From: Candidatus Blautia intestinipullorum
Lineage (GTDB): Bacteria; Bacillota; Clostridia; Lachnospirales; Lachnospiraceae
Reading direction: 5' to 3'
Length of the DNA stretch: 23,809 bases
Assembly: GCA_019120475.1 (NCBI GenBank)
Contig: DWVA01000017.1
Span: 1 to 23,809 of the forward strand
Shown: piece after piece, positions 1 to 7,202 of the stretch
Numbering within the stretch: the first letter of the stretch is position 1
How the letters are laid out: each line of letters starts with the position of its first letter
Position numbers and translations under genes: made by a program
Notes under the pieces: model-generated
The model's input: the letters and a program-made list of their open reading frames with translations, nothing else
Databases searched by the model: none
Told to the model about the DNA's origin: nothing

Positions 1-48
1 TACGGTCTCAAAGCAGCTCGTAGAGCTCCGCAGTTCTCCAAACGATAA
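1..48 (+). CDS. rpsI: 30S ribosomal protein S9, C-terminal end (partial)
   Basis: Only the last 15 codons and the TAA stop are inside the window. They read YGLKAARRAPQFSKR, the highly conserved tail of ribosomal protein S9, which reaches into the ribosomal P site with its final lysine-arginine. The rest of the gene, and presumably rplM upstream of it, lies before the window. A strong terminator follows 45 bases after the stop, so this is the end of the rplM-rpsI transcript. The peptide is short but diagnostic. Confidence 0.93.
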   Translation, partial: YGLKAARRAPQFSKR

Positions 49-92
49 TCGAACAATTATATATGAATCAGAGCGCGATAAAGCGCTGTATG

Positions 93-124
93 ACCTCCCG
101 GAATATTTGTTCTGGGAGGTTTTT
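93..124 (+). terminator. Intrinsic terminator of the rpsI transcript
   Basis: An 11-bp stem (93-103 with 110-120, one G-T pair), a 6-base loop (104-109) and a T run form a clear Rho-independent terminator. A smaller AGCGC/GCGCT hairpin lies just before it at 72-87. Confidence 0.92.
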
Positions 125-450
125 GTATATACACCTGGGACAGCAGTTCTACACTGTGTAATTTCAGCGGTGTTCAGCATTATCTTCAGCCAGCGTACGT
201 CTTGTGCTAGTATACATCCTATAATCCTTTCGTCTGCCTTGGAAATCGCTGAAATTCCTGCGGTTGGAGTCTGTAAGCTGAAGCCTGTGAACTGGAGGAT
301 ATGAGCCGGAGTCTGCAAGTCGAAAAAGAGTCGATTTCTGTTTCTTTGATGCACTTCTTTTGTAAATATCTCTGATGCAATTTTCAGAAAAAAGAGGGAA
401 AACGGTCCTATCACCTCATAAAAAATCAGCCTTAAGTAAAATAGAAGATG
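125..450. other. Intergenic stretch with no recognisable gene
   Basis: I see no convincing coding region on either strand. The only reading frames are short, without ribosome binding sites, and one starts inside the terminator. A short sequence, GGAGTCTG(T/C)AAG, occurs twice (about 266 and 307). It may be debris of a decayed gene, but I cannot identify it. Confidence 0.5.
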
Positions 451-754
451 TTTACGGATGAATCAGTAGAAATGTTGAATATAGCCGTAAGATTTGGCAG
501 GCACTTACGGACGAATCAGTGGAAAGTTGGAAAATAACCGTAAGAATAGAAGAAAGTTTACGGATAAAATAGTGGAAATGTTGGATGTAGCCGTAACATC
601 AGCTAGGGATTTACGGATGAATCAGTAGAAATCTTAGAAACAACCGTAGAACCGGGCTGGGATTTACGGATGAATCAGACGAAATATTGGATGTAGCCGT
701 AAGACTGGGCCAGCTTTACGGATGAACCAGCGGAAATATTAGAAGTAACCGTAG
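451..754. repeat. Six tandem ~53-bp repeats with TTTACGG/CCGTAA ends
   Basis: Units start at 451, 504, 557, 610, 663 and 715. Each has a conserved 39-40 bp core beginning (T)TTACGGATGAATCAG or a close variant and ending CCGTAA or CCGTAG, followed by a 12-14 bp variable spacer. The two core ends are inverted repeats, so each unit could form a hairpin with a loop of about 28 bases. Odd-numbered copies end in TAGCCGTAA and even ones in AACCGTA(G/A), so the basic evolutionary unit seems to be a pair of about 106 bp. The period is not a multiple of three, stops occur in all frames, and the array ends about 40 bases before the next gene. Confidence 0.9.
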
Positions 755-796
755 AATCAGGCGGAAAATAGATGTCAAAGACATAGGATTCTTCGT

Positions 797-1561
797 ATGA
801 CAGAGTACCTTGGCGGCTTTGAGATGGCTCGGCAGTGTGATGAGAAGCTGGACGCTCCGGTCCGGGTAAAGATTGCGGCGATTACGGAAGGAAATTTTGT
901 TTTTACGGCTTTATCAGAAGAAAAAGACAATGGACAGATGGAAATGCTGCTGGGCAAATGGGAAGGATATGCGGAGAGTCAGGGAGAAAATTATATTATG
1001 ACTCTGGACTTTAGGGAAGACGGCCAGGTAGAATATATGGCCGGCTGGGTGCAGAGCGAGGCAGCGTTTCTCTCCACCGGCACTTTCGCTGTGGAGTATG
1101 ACAGGATGTATCTGACATTTCCCCATGACCAGGTCAGCGGCCAGGATGTAAATTGGGAGAGCGTCTATTGCTTTGAGGTGCATGATGACACTTTGGAAAT
1201 GGAATATCTATCCGGTGACAGCCTGAATATTTTCCAGAAAGAGGGAGATGTATTTAATTACAGCAGAGTCACAGCGGCAGATTCCGGCGAAGATGCACCG
1301 ACCGTTTCCGGAGAGAGTATATCGTCTGATTCCGGAGAGTTTGTTCTGACGGCGGAAGACCAGAAGCTGCTGCGCGAACATCTTCTGGTTCCCGAGACTG
1401 CGGTGGTGGAATTTCAGATCGGAGAAGAGTATTACTGGTCTGCGGCAGATGCCACAGTAGTTCCCATATCCATATATGAAAACGGCGTTTATGTGGCCGG
1501 GGCGGATATCAGCAAAGAGACAAAAGAACTTATGACGTCGATTCTGACGTATCAGCATTAG
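797..1561 (+). CDS. Hypothetical protein, possibly a 5'-truncated exported protein
   Basis: This 254-residue protein is not a family I can name. Residues about 50-155 look like a beta-rich lipocalin-type domain (GKWEGYA, then alternating hydrophobic strands). A Ser/Asp/Glu-rich linker (about 158-180) leads to a C-terminal domain of about 70 residues. That architecture is common in exported lipoproteins of gut Clostridia, yet there is no signal peptide or lipobox. The reading frame is open upstream only to a stop inside the last tandem repeat (752-754) and offers no earlier start. An AGGA at 785-788 sits 8 bases before ATG 797, so translation from here is possible. It may be a cytosolic protein or a remnant whose front was lost next to the repeats. 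No terminator is obvious after it. Confidence 0.6.
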   Translation: MTEYLGGFEMARQCDEKLDAPVRVKIAAITEGNFVFTALSEEKDNGQMEMLLGKWEGYAESQGENYIMTLDFREDGQVEYMAGWVQSEAAFLSTGTFAVEYDRMYLTFPHDQVSGQDVNWESVYCFEVHDDTLEMEYLSGDSLNIFQKEGDVFNYSRVTAADSGEDAPTVSGESISSDSGEFVLTAEDQKLLREHLLVPETAVVEFQIGEEYYWSAADATVVPISIYENGVYVAGADISKETKELMTSILTYQH

Positions 1562-1622
1562 AAGCAGGCTATGATGGAAGCAGTTCGCGCGGCAGAGAGC
1601 AGCCATAAAGAAGAAAAATTTT

Positions 1623-1687
1623 TTCCCGCAATAGACTTGAAGAGTTTTCCTGTGGTATAGTGGTACCTGTAAGAAATATTGCGGGAA
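1623..1687 (+). promoter_or_regulatory. deoR-type gene promoter flanked by an 11-bp inverted repeat
   Basis: TTCCCGCAATA (1623-1633) and its exact reverse complement TATTGCGGGAA (1677-1687) lie 54 bp apart centre to centre. Between them is an extended -10-like TGTGGTATAGT (TATAGT at 1656-1661) with only a weak -35. The right arm also supplies the GGGAAGG ribosome binding site of the regulator gene. Paired operators around the promoter of a DeoR-family gene suggest autorepression; that is inference. Confidence 0.6.
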
Positions 1688-1696
1688 GGTGTTTGT

Positions 1697-2458
1697 ATGA
1701 TGTTATATAATGAACGCGCGGAGCTGATTCTGCAGCAGCTTCAGCTGCAGTCTACCGTGAAGGTTACGGAATTGAGCCAGCAGCTGGGGGTATCGGTGGA
1801 TACGATCCGGCGTGATCTGAAGGCAATGGAGCAGGAAGGTCTGATCAAATGTGTGCGCGGAGGAGCGTGCCTTCCGGAATCCATCATCTCTTTTTCAAAT
1901 TTTACAGGCCGCGAGATTATCAACAGTGAATGGAAACGGGAAATAGCCAGGAAAGCCTTGGGGTATATCCGGGAGGGCGACGTAGTCGCTCTGAATGCAG
2001 GAACGACGAATACAGTTCTGGCTCAGGAACTGATCACGCTGAATAAAAAGTTCACTGTTGTGACGAACAATCATGCGGCAGTAAGCATATTGATGCAGAA
2101 TCCTGTAATCCGCCTTATCTCCGTAGGAGGCGAGATCGATCCCCAGGAAAAATCCACCTTCGGTACCGTATGCGAAAGGGAGTTTGGCCAGTATTACCCG
2201 GATATTGCTTTTTTGTCTGTCAATGCGGTAGATTCCAGGGAGGGATTTACAGATTTTCGTTTTGCGGAAATCGGAGTGATCCAGCTTCTTGCGCGGATAT
2301 CCAGAAAAGTGATCGCCCTGATGGATACGAGCAAGCTTGGAAAATGCTCCAAGAGAAAGGCGCTTTCTTTAGATCAGGTAGATCTGCTTCTGATGAATGA
2401 TCCTGTCTCGGAGGAAGTAAAGGAGAAATATAAGAAGAAGGGCATAGAAATATTATAG
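1697..2458 (+). CDS. DeoR/GlpR-family transcriptional repressor
   Basis: This 253-residue protein has the standard DeoR layout. An N-terminal winged helix-turn-helix (about residues 3-58) carries VTELSQQLGVSVDTIRRDL. A phosphosugar-binding ISOCOT-fold domain follows with the conserved NAGTT, TVVTNN and GGEID motifs and a late DTSKLG. Such proteins usually repress sugar or polyol operons and are released by a phosphorylated intermediate. ATG 1697 (or the adjacent ATG 1700) was chosen because GGGAAGG at 1683-1689 is well spaced; an earlier in-frame TTG at 1679 lies inside the operator arm. It is separated from the phosphonate operon downstream by a very strong terminator. Control of that operon is a guess from proximity; the effector is unknown. 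Confidence 0.88.
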   Translation: MMLYNERAELILQQLQLQSTVKVTELSQQLGVSVDTIRRDLKAMEQEGLIKCVRGGACLPESIISFSNFTGREIINSEWKREIARKALGYIREGDVVALNAGTTNTVLAQELITLNKKFTVVTNNHAAVSILMQNPVIRLISVGGEIDPQEKSTFGTVCEREFGQYYPDIAFLSVNAVDSREGFTDFRFAEIGVIQLLARISRKVIALMDTSKLGKCSKRKALSLDQVDLLLMNDPVSEEVKEKYKKKGIEIL

Positions 2459-2505
2459 AGCGGACAGTAAGATCCTGCCCTGCACCGGGTCCCTGCCGGG
2501 AAACG

Positions 2506-2551
2506 CACCCCTTCCGGGAAATGAAAGATCATTTCCCGGAAGGGGTGTTTT
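2506..2551 (+). terminator. Strong intrinsic terminator after the DeoR-family gene
   Basis: A perfect 18-bp stem (2506-2523 with 2530-2547), a 6-base loop and a short T run close the regulator transcript. Confidence 0.93.
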
Positions 2552-2558
2552 ACTTATG

Positions 2559-2629
2559 TTTTACATATTGTTTACAGCATGTTGCTTGTAAAAGCTGTAT
2601 TTTGCTGTATATAATTACGACGTAAACAA
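2559..2629 (+). promoter_or_regulatory. Promoter and candidate operators of the phosphonate operon
   Basis: TTGTAA (2586-2591), an 18-bp spacer and TATAAT (2610-2615) make a good sigma-A promoter. It is bracketed by TTGTTTAC (2568-2575) and its reverse complement GTAAACAA (2622-2629), with centres 54 bp apart. TTTTACA (2559-2565) is also inverted at 2587-2593 over the -35, and TTTACA occurs twice in direct orientation at 2560-2575. The regulator that would bind here cannot be read from sequence. Confidence 0.75.
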
Positions 2630-2672
2630 GAAAAACAGCAAATAAAAGCAAAAAGACGCAAGGAGTTTTATT

Positions 2673-3488
2673 ATGGCAAAAGGACGGGGAATTCAATTAC
2701 TGGTATTTGACTGGGCCGGAACAACCGTGGACTATGGTTCCAGTGCTCCGGAAACCGTGTTTGAACGTGTTTTTGAATCTGCGGGGATTCACCTCACAAG
2801 AGACGAGATCAATCGGCCGATGGGAATGGAAAAAAAAGCACATATCCGTCAGCTGCTGTCCAGCGAAAACGGAGGCAGACAATGGGAGGAGGCATACGGC
2901 AGACCGTGGACCGAGGATGACGTGGAAATGCTGTATCAGAAGTTTGAGACAATTTTGAATGAGGTTGTGGCCGAATACAGCCAACCGATTCCGGGAGTAG
3001 TGGAGACGGTGGAAAAACTGCGCAGAGCAGGATACAGAATCGGTTCTACCACAGGCTATACTTCGCAGATCATGGAAAAGGTGATATCGGAGGCTGAAAA
3101 ATACGGATACAAGGCGGACTGTGTTGTGACTCCCGATTTAACAGAAGCCGGCCGCCCGACACCGTTTATGCTTTTTGAGTGTATGCGGCAGATGAATGTC
3201 TATCCTCCGTGCGAAGTTGTGAAAGTAGGAGATACGGTGGTGGATATTCAGGAAGGAAAAAACGCCGGGGCATGGAGTGTGGGAATTCTTGAAGGTTCCA
3301 ATCTCCTGGGACTGACCAGGGAAGAATATGAAGCAATGGATCCGGAAGAACTGAGAAAATGCAAGTACGATGCAGCAGAATGCTACCGGAAAGCCGGCGC
3401 TGATATTGTGATTGATACAATCCTAGATCTGCCGGAGGCGGTTGCGGAACTTAACCGGAGACTGATAAAACGGGAGGTGGAAGAATGA
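2673..3488 (+). CDS. phnX: Phosphonoacetaldehyde hydrolase (phosphonatase)
   Basis: PhnX cleaves the C-P bond of phosphonoacetaldehyde to acetaldehyde and phosphate in the cytoplasm. The 271-residue protein is full length (family about 265-275) and belongs to the HAD superfamily. FDWAGTTVDYG at residues 12-22 holds the nucleophile Asp13. PMGMEKKAHI (49-58) holds the cap-domain lysine (Lys54 by alignment to the known Schiff-base lysine). KVGDTVVDIQEGKNAG is the HAD acidic motif. ATG 2673 follows AAGGAG with good spacing. It is the first gene of a six-gene operon and overlaps the next gene by four bases (ATGA). No phnW aminotransferase accompanies it, so the source of phosphonoacetaldehyde is not aminoethylphosphonate transamination by a neighbour. 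Confidence 0.95.
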   Translation: MAKGRGIQLLVFDWAGTTVDYGSSAPETVFERVFESAGIHLTRDEINRPMGMEKKAHIRQLLSSENGGRQWEEAYGRPWTEDDVEMLYQKFETILNEVVAEYSQPIPGVVETVEKLRRAGYRIGSTTGYTSQIMEKVISEAEKYGYKADCVVTPDLTEAGRPTPFMLFECMRQMNVYPPCEVVKVGDTVVDIQEGKNAGAWSVGILEGSNLLGLTREEYEAMDPEELRKCKYDAAECYRKAGADIVIDTILDLPEAVAELNRRLIKREVEE

Positions 3489-4612
3489 ACCGTTACTATA
3501 ATCCGGTTCACACGATACAGGGAGCGGGGTGCGTAGACTGCCTTCCTCAGCTTCTGGAAGATATGGAACTCCCCGATAAGTCTGTGCTCCTTCTTGCATG
3601 GGGAGAAAACGTTTTCCAGAAACCTGTATTTTCAAAACTGATCGAAGATAACAAAAATTTTAATATCTGCCCCAGAGTCTTTAAAGAGTCAAATCCGACA
3701 GTGGAACAGCTGTTTGATATTTATCAGGAGACAAAACAGTTCAGGCCATCGGCAGTTGTGGCGGTAGGCGGCGGAAGCATCATGGACGTAGGAAAGTCCC
3801 TCTGCTGTCTGTATGGAAGTGAGATTGCAGATGTGGACGGCCTGAGAGAGATGATCAGAGAGAAGAATTATACAGCTCCGAAAGCAAGATGGATAGGAAT
3901 TCCTACTACCGCGGGCACCGGAAGCGAAGCGACCTGCTGGGCAACCATCTGGGATCCTTCCCAGGATGCAAAACGTTCGGTGGAGAACCATGAGAATTAT
4001 GCCTACGCCGCACTGGTGGATCCGGAACTGGCGGAAGGGATGCCGCTCAGGCTTGCGGTTTCCTCCGCGCTGGACGCGGTGGCTCATGCGGTAGAGAGCT
4101 ATTGGGCAAAGGGAACAAACTGTGTGTCAAAAGCTCTGGCGCTGAATGCCGTTCAGGTAATTATGCGTCATCTGGAAGAGCTGCTTTCCGGACAGGAAGG
4201 CGCCCACGATGCAATGGCCCAGGGAAGTATGCTGGCAGGTCTGGCTTTCAGCAACACAAAAACAACAGCCTGCCATTCCATCTCCTATCCGCTGACTATG
4301 CATTACAATATTCCCCACGGTACGGCAGTGAGTATGCTTCTTGGGCCGGTATTCCGGATGAATGCGGAAGCAATAGAAGACAGAGGGGCGCTGCTGCAGG
4401 CGCTGGGAGTATCCGGCGCGGAGGAGCTGAAAGAACGCATCGACAGCATTCTCAGACGATCCGGACAGCCCTGTTCGCTTCATGCATGGGGCGTTGGCAG
4501 GGAAGATCTGCCCCATCTTGCGGAACTGGGAATTACGAAAGGACGGGCGGACAACAATCCGGTGGAAGTGACCGCCGAAAACATCCTTTCTGTCCTGGAA
4601 GAGATTTTCTGA
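3485..4612 (+). CDS. Iron-containing alcohol dehydrogenase, likely phosphonoacetaldehyde/hydroxyethylphosphonate type
   Basis: This 375-residue group III (Fe-type) dehydrogenase has the nucleotide-binding GGGSIMDVGK (Gly95-Asp101), TTAGTGSEAT, and metal ligands Asp197, His201, His264 and His278. It resembles the PhpC-like branch acting on phosphonoacetaldehyde. It is translationally coupled to phnX by an ATGA overlap with a GGGAGG site before it. Two roles fit. It could oxidise imported 2-hydroxyethylphosphonate to phosphonoacetaldehyde for PhnX, which would explain the missing phnW. Or it could reduce the acetaldehyde released by PhnX to ethanol and regenerate NAD+. The first is favoured by its place before the transporter, but sequence alone does not decide. 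Confidence 0.8.
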   Translation: MNRYYNPVHTIQGAGCVDCLPQLLEDMELPDKSVLLLAWGENVFQKPVFSKLIEDNKNFNICPRVFKESNPTVEQLFDIYQETKQFRPSAVVAVGGGSIMDVGKSLCCLYGSEIADVDGLREMIREKNYTAPKARWIGIPTTAGTGSEATCWATIWDPSQDAKRSVENHENYAYAALVDPELAEGMPLRLAVSSALDAVAHAVESYWAKGTNCVSKALALNAVQVIMRHLEELLSGQEGAHDAMAQGSMLAGLAFSNTKTTACHSISYPLTMHYNIPHGTAVSMLLGPVFRMNAEAIEDRGALLQALGVSGAEELKERIDSILRRSGQPCSLHAWGVGREDLPHLAELGITKGRADNNPVEVTAENILSVLEEIF

Positions 4613-4664
4613 ACACTAAACTTTCCAAGATATAAAAAAGCAAAGCAGAAAAGGAGAAAAAATT

Positions 4665-5597
4665 ATGAAATGCAGAACCAAATTAACAGGAGTAACTTTG
4701 AGCGCGCTGATGGCAGTCTCTCTTTTTTCGGCAGCCGGAGCAGAAAATGTGAAGGCGTCTTCTCCGGGAGGCGAGGACGGAGTGTTTACAATCGCTTACG
4801 CGCCCAATGAATCCACTACAGAAAGCGCAGACGCAAGAAACGGTCTGGCTGAAGATCTGAGTGAGTTTCTGGGCTGCGAAGTGGAGGAGATTCAGGCAAG
4901 CGACTACAATGCGATCATCGAAGCTCTGCGCACAGGCAGCGCGGATATGGCTTATATGGGATCCCAGGCTCTGGCTCTGGGAGTGGAGCGTACGGAGCTT
5001 GAGCCGATCGTCATGAAAGCAGAGGAGGGAGATCCGGAAAAAGCGATCTATCATTCGGTTTTGATTGCTTCCAGTGCAAATGAAGATATCAATTCTATTG
5101 AAGACATCAAAGGAAAAACCATGGCTTTTGTAGATCCGGACTCCACTTCCGGAAATCTGGTTCCGACAGCGGAAATTATCCAGGCATTCCCGGATGAAGA
5201 GCTGAATTCAGACATGCTTCATACGAACGGCGACTTTTTTGAGGCTGTCAGCTATTCAGGATCCCATCAGGCAGGGCTGCAGGCGGTAATCAAAGGCGAT
5301 GTGGACGTTGTGCCTATTTCCGATCAGATTCTTGCATCTGAAATAGCAAATGGAAACGCCGCAGAGGGAGATGTGAAGGTTATCCATGAGTCCGGAGCCA
5401 TTCCGGCGGAGGCCATGGTGGTTGCCGAGCATGTGGATCAGGACACCAGAGATCAGCTGACAGAGTTTCTGACCTCCTACGACAACGAAGAGTATTTCAC
5501 AGACGTGATCAAGGTTCCGGGAGCCCGCTTTATTGAATGCGATATGAGCGACTACGAGGAGATCATTGAGCTGAACAAAATCATCAACGATTTTTAA
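4665..5597 (+). CDS. phnD: Phosphonate ABC transporter substrate-binding protein
   Basis: This 310-residue protein is the extracytoplasmic receptor that delivers a phosphonate (or phosphite/phosphate analogue) to the PhnC-PhnE importer. After a Sec signal peptide (residues about 1-25) comes the PhnD fold: FTIAYAPNES, the DYNAIIEALRTGSADMAYMGSQ stretch typical of PhnD, and FVDPDSTSGNLVPTAE, where the STSG turn contacts the phosphonate oxygens in relatives. The signal region reads LFSAAGAE where a lipobox would read LFSACGAE, so the lipid-anchor cysteine expected in a monoderm is missing. The gene starts 52 bases after the dehydrogenase with AAAAGGAG upstream, and no terminator lies between, so it is in the same operon. 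Confidence 0.93.
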   Translation: MKCRTKLTGVTLSALMAVSLFSAAGAENVKASSPGGEDGVFTIAYAPNESTTESADARNGLAEDLSEFLGCEVEEIQASDYNAIIEALRTGSADMAYMGSQALALGVERTELEPIVMKAEEGDPEKAIYHSVLIASSANEDINSIEDIKGKTMAFVDPDSTSGNLVPTAEIIQAFPDEELNSDMLHTNGDFFEAVSYSGSHQAGLQAVIKGDVDVVPISDQILASEIANGNAAEGDVKVIHESGAIPAEAMVVAEHVDQDTRDQLTEFLTSYDNEEYFTDVIKVPGARFIECDMSDYEEIIELNKIINDF

Positions 5598-5626
5598 ATT
5601 ATCGGACAGCAGACAGGAGGATTGAC

Positions 5627-6433
5627 ATGGAAGCTATATTAAAATTTGATCAGGTATCGAAAGATTATCCGAATGGCGTACACGCACTGAAAAAAGTGTC
5701 CTTTGAAGTTTCGGAAGGCGAGTTCGTTTCTGTTATCGGTCCGTCAGGATCAGGAAAGTCGACCCTCCTGCGCGCCATCAACCGGCTGATCCCGGTCAGC
5801 AGCGGGACGGTATGGCTGGACGGTCAGGCGGTATCCGCCCAGAAAGGAAAAAAACTCCGGGAACAGCGCTGCAAGGTCGGCATGATCTTTCAGAATTATA
5901 ATCTTGTATACAGTCTGTCTGTTCTTCAGAATGTCCTTCATGGCCGGCTTGGCTATATGAGCGGGCTGAAGGGAGTCTTCGGGCTGTATTCGGAACAGGA
6001 TAAGCAGGAAGCTCTGGACCTTCTGGAAGAGCTGGGGCTGGAACAGTTCTGCTATAACAGAGCGTCCGACCTTTCCGGAGGACAGAAGCAGAGGGTGGGG
6101 ATCGCCAGAGCCATTATGCAGAAGCCGAAGCTGCTGCTCTGCGACGAACCCATCGCGTCTCTGGATCCGTCCAGCGCCAAAACGATCATGGATTTATTAA
6201 GAGATATGTCTCAGAAGAGAAAGATCGCCTGTATCGTGAATCTGCATCAGCTGGATGTGGCAGTAAAATATTCCACACGGATCATCGGGCTTTCAAAGGG
6301 AGAAATCGTTTTTGACGGCACTCCGGAAGAACTTGATGACAGAACCATTGAAAAAATTTACGGCACTTCTCGTGAAAATCTGATGATGGGAGGAACGGCA
6401 GATGACAAAGCGGATACCGTTGATTGCGCGTGA
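5627..6433 (+). CDS. phnC: Phosphonate ABC transporter ATP-binding protein
   Basis: This 268-residue ATPase energises phosphonate import. Visible motifs are Walker A GPSGSGKST (38-46), the Q-loop in MIFQNYNLV, signature LSGGQKQRVGIARA, Walker B LLLCDEPIASLD, and the H-loop in VNLHQ. The HGRLGY segment and the helical insert before the signature are typical of PhnC rather than of general amino-acid importers. It starts after CAGGAGG, and its last 32 bases overlap the first permease gene, so the two are probably translationally coupled. Confidence 0.95.
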   Translation: MEAILKFDQVSKDYPNGVHALKKVSFEVSEGEFVSVIGPSGSGKSTLLRAINRLIPVSSGTVWLDGQAVSAQKGKKLREQRCKVGMIFQNYNLVYSLSVLQNVLHGRLGYMSGLKGVFGLYSEQDKQEALDLLEELGLEQFCYNRASDLSGGQKQRVGIARAIMQKPKLLLCDEPIASLDPSSAKTIMDLLRDMSQKRKIACIVNLHQLDVAVKYSTRIIGLSKGEIVFDGTPEELDDRTIEKIYGTSRENLMMGGTADDKADTVDCA

Positions 6434-7202
6434 TTTAAGAAAACTGTATACAGGCTTTCTGATTGCTGCAGTTGTTTTGTTTCTGGTATGCAGCTTTCTG
6501 ACAGAATTCAATGTTATGACGCTGATCGCCAATGGAGATGCGTTCTGGGAATTTATCACAGAGGATTTTCTTCCTCCGGCTCTGCCGAAGAGCAGCAGAA
6601 TTCCGGGGATCCTGTCCAGCGTGCTGGTAACGCTGGCGCTTGCGATGTCGGCGACCACAATTGCCGCTGTTCTTGCGTTTTTCGTATCGCTGTTCGGAAG
6701 TGAAAAAGTAGCTCCCTTCCCAAGGGCAGCCAGATTTGTCAGGGGATTTGCCACTTTTCTCCGCAATATCCCCGCGCTTGTATGGGCTTTTATTTTATTT
6801 TCTTCGCTGGGGATCGGAACAGGCGTGGGATTTGTCGCCCTGTGCATTACAAGCTTTGCGTTTATGGTGAGGGCTTTTGTGGAAACCATGGAGGACGTTT
6901 CCCAGGACTGTGTGGAAAGTCTGCAGGCAGTAGGGGCGACGTTTCCCCAGAGAGTCTCCCAGGCGATTCTGCCGTCCTGTTTAAATGGGTTTCTTTCCTG
7001 GTTTCTCTACTGCGTGGAGGTGAATATCCGGGCTTCCACCATTGTCGGAATGGTGGGCGGCGGCGGTGTGGGCCTGACGCTGTTTTCTTACATAAAAAGC
7101 TTCAGGTATGATATCGCGCTGAGTATTATTTTGCTGGTGGCTGCAATGGTGATCGTGGTGGATCAGATCACCGCCAGACTCCGAAAGGAGATTATGAAAT
7201 GA
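6402..7202 (+). CDS. phnE: Phosphonate ABC transporter permease (first)
   Basis: This 266-residue BPD-type permease has about six membrane helices and the cytoplasmic coupling loop VESLQAVGATFPQRVSQAILPS (EAA motif), followed by STIVGMVGGGGVG, a PhnE hallmark. ATG 6402 lies inside the end of phnC and follows GGGAGG by 7 bases, so this start is well supported despite the 32-base overlap. Its stop overlaps the start of the second permease (ATGA), implying a PhnE heterodimer in the membrane. Confidence 0.93.
   Translation: MTKRIPLIARDLRKLYTGFLIAAVVLFLVCSFLTEFNVMTLIANGDAFWEFITEDFLPPALPKSSRIPGILSSVLVTLALAMSATTIAAVLAFFVSLFGSEKVAPFPRAARFVRGFATFLRNIPALVWAFILFSSLGIGTGVGFVALCITSFAFMVRAFVETMEDVSQDCVESLQAVGATFPQRVSQAILPSCLNGFLSWFLYCVEVNIRASTIVGMVGGGGVGLTLFSYIKSFRYDIALSIILLVAAMVIVVDQITARLRKEIMK

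Noticed and set aside
107..304. 65-codon plus-strand frame after rpsI
   Set aside because: It starts at TTG inside the rpsI terminator, has no ribosome site and shows no protein-like pattern.
451..754. Repeat array as a CRISPR
   Set aside because: The repeats are imperfect, the unique segments are only 12-14 bp, and no cas genes are present.
4102..4635. 177-codon plus-strand frame
   Set aside because: It is a shifted-frame shadow of the iron alcohol dehydrogenase gene.
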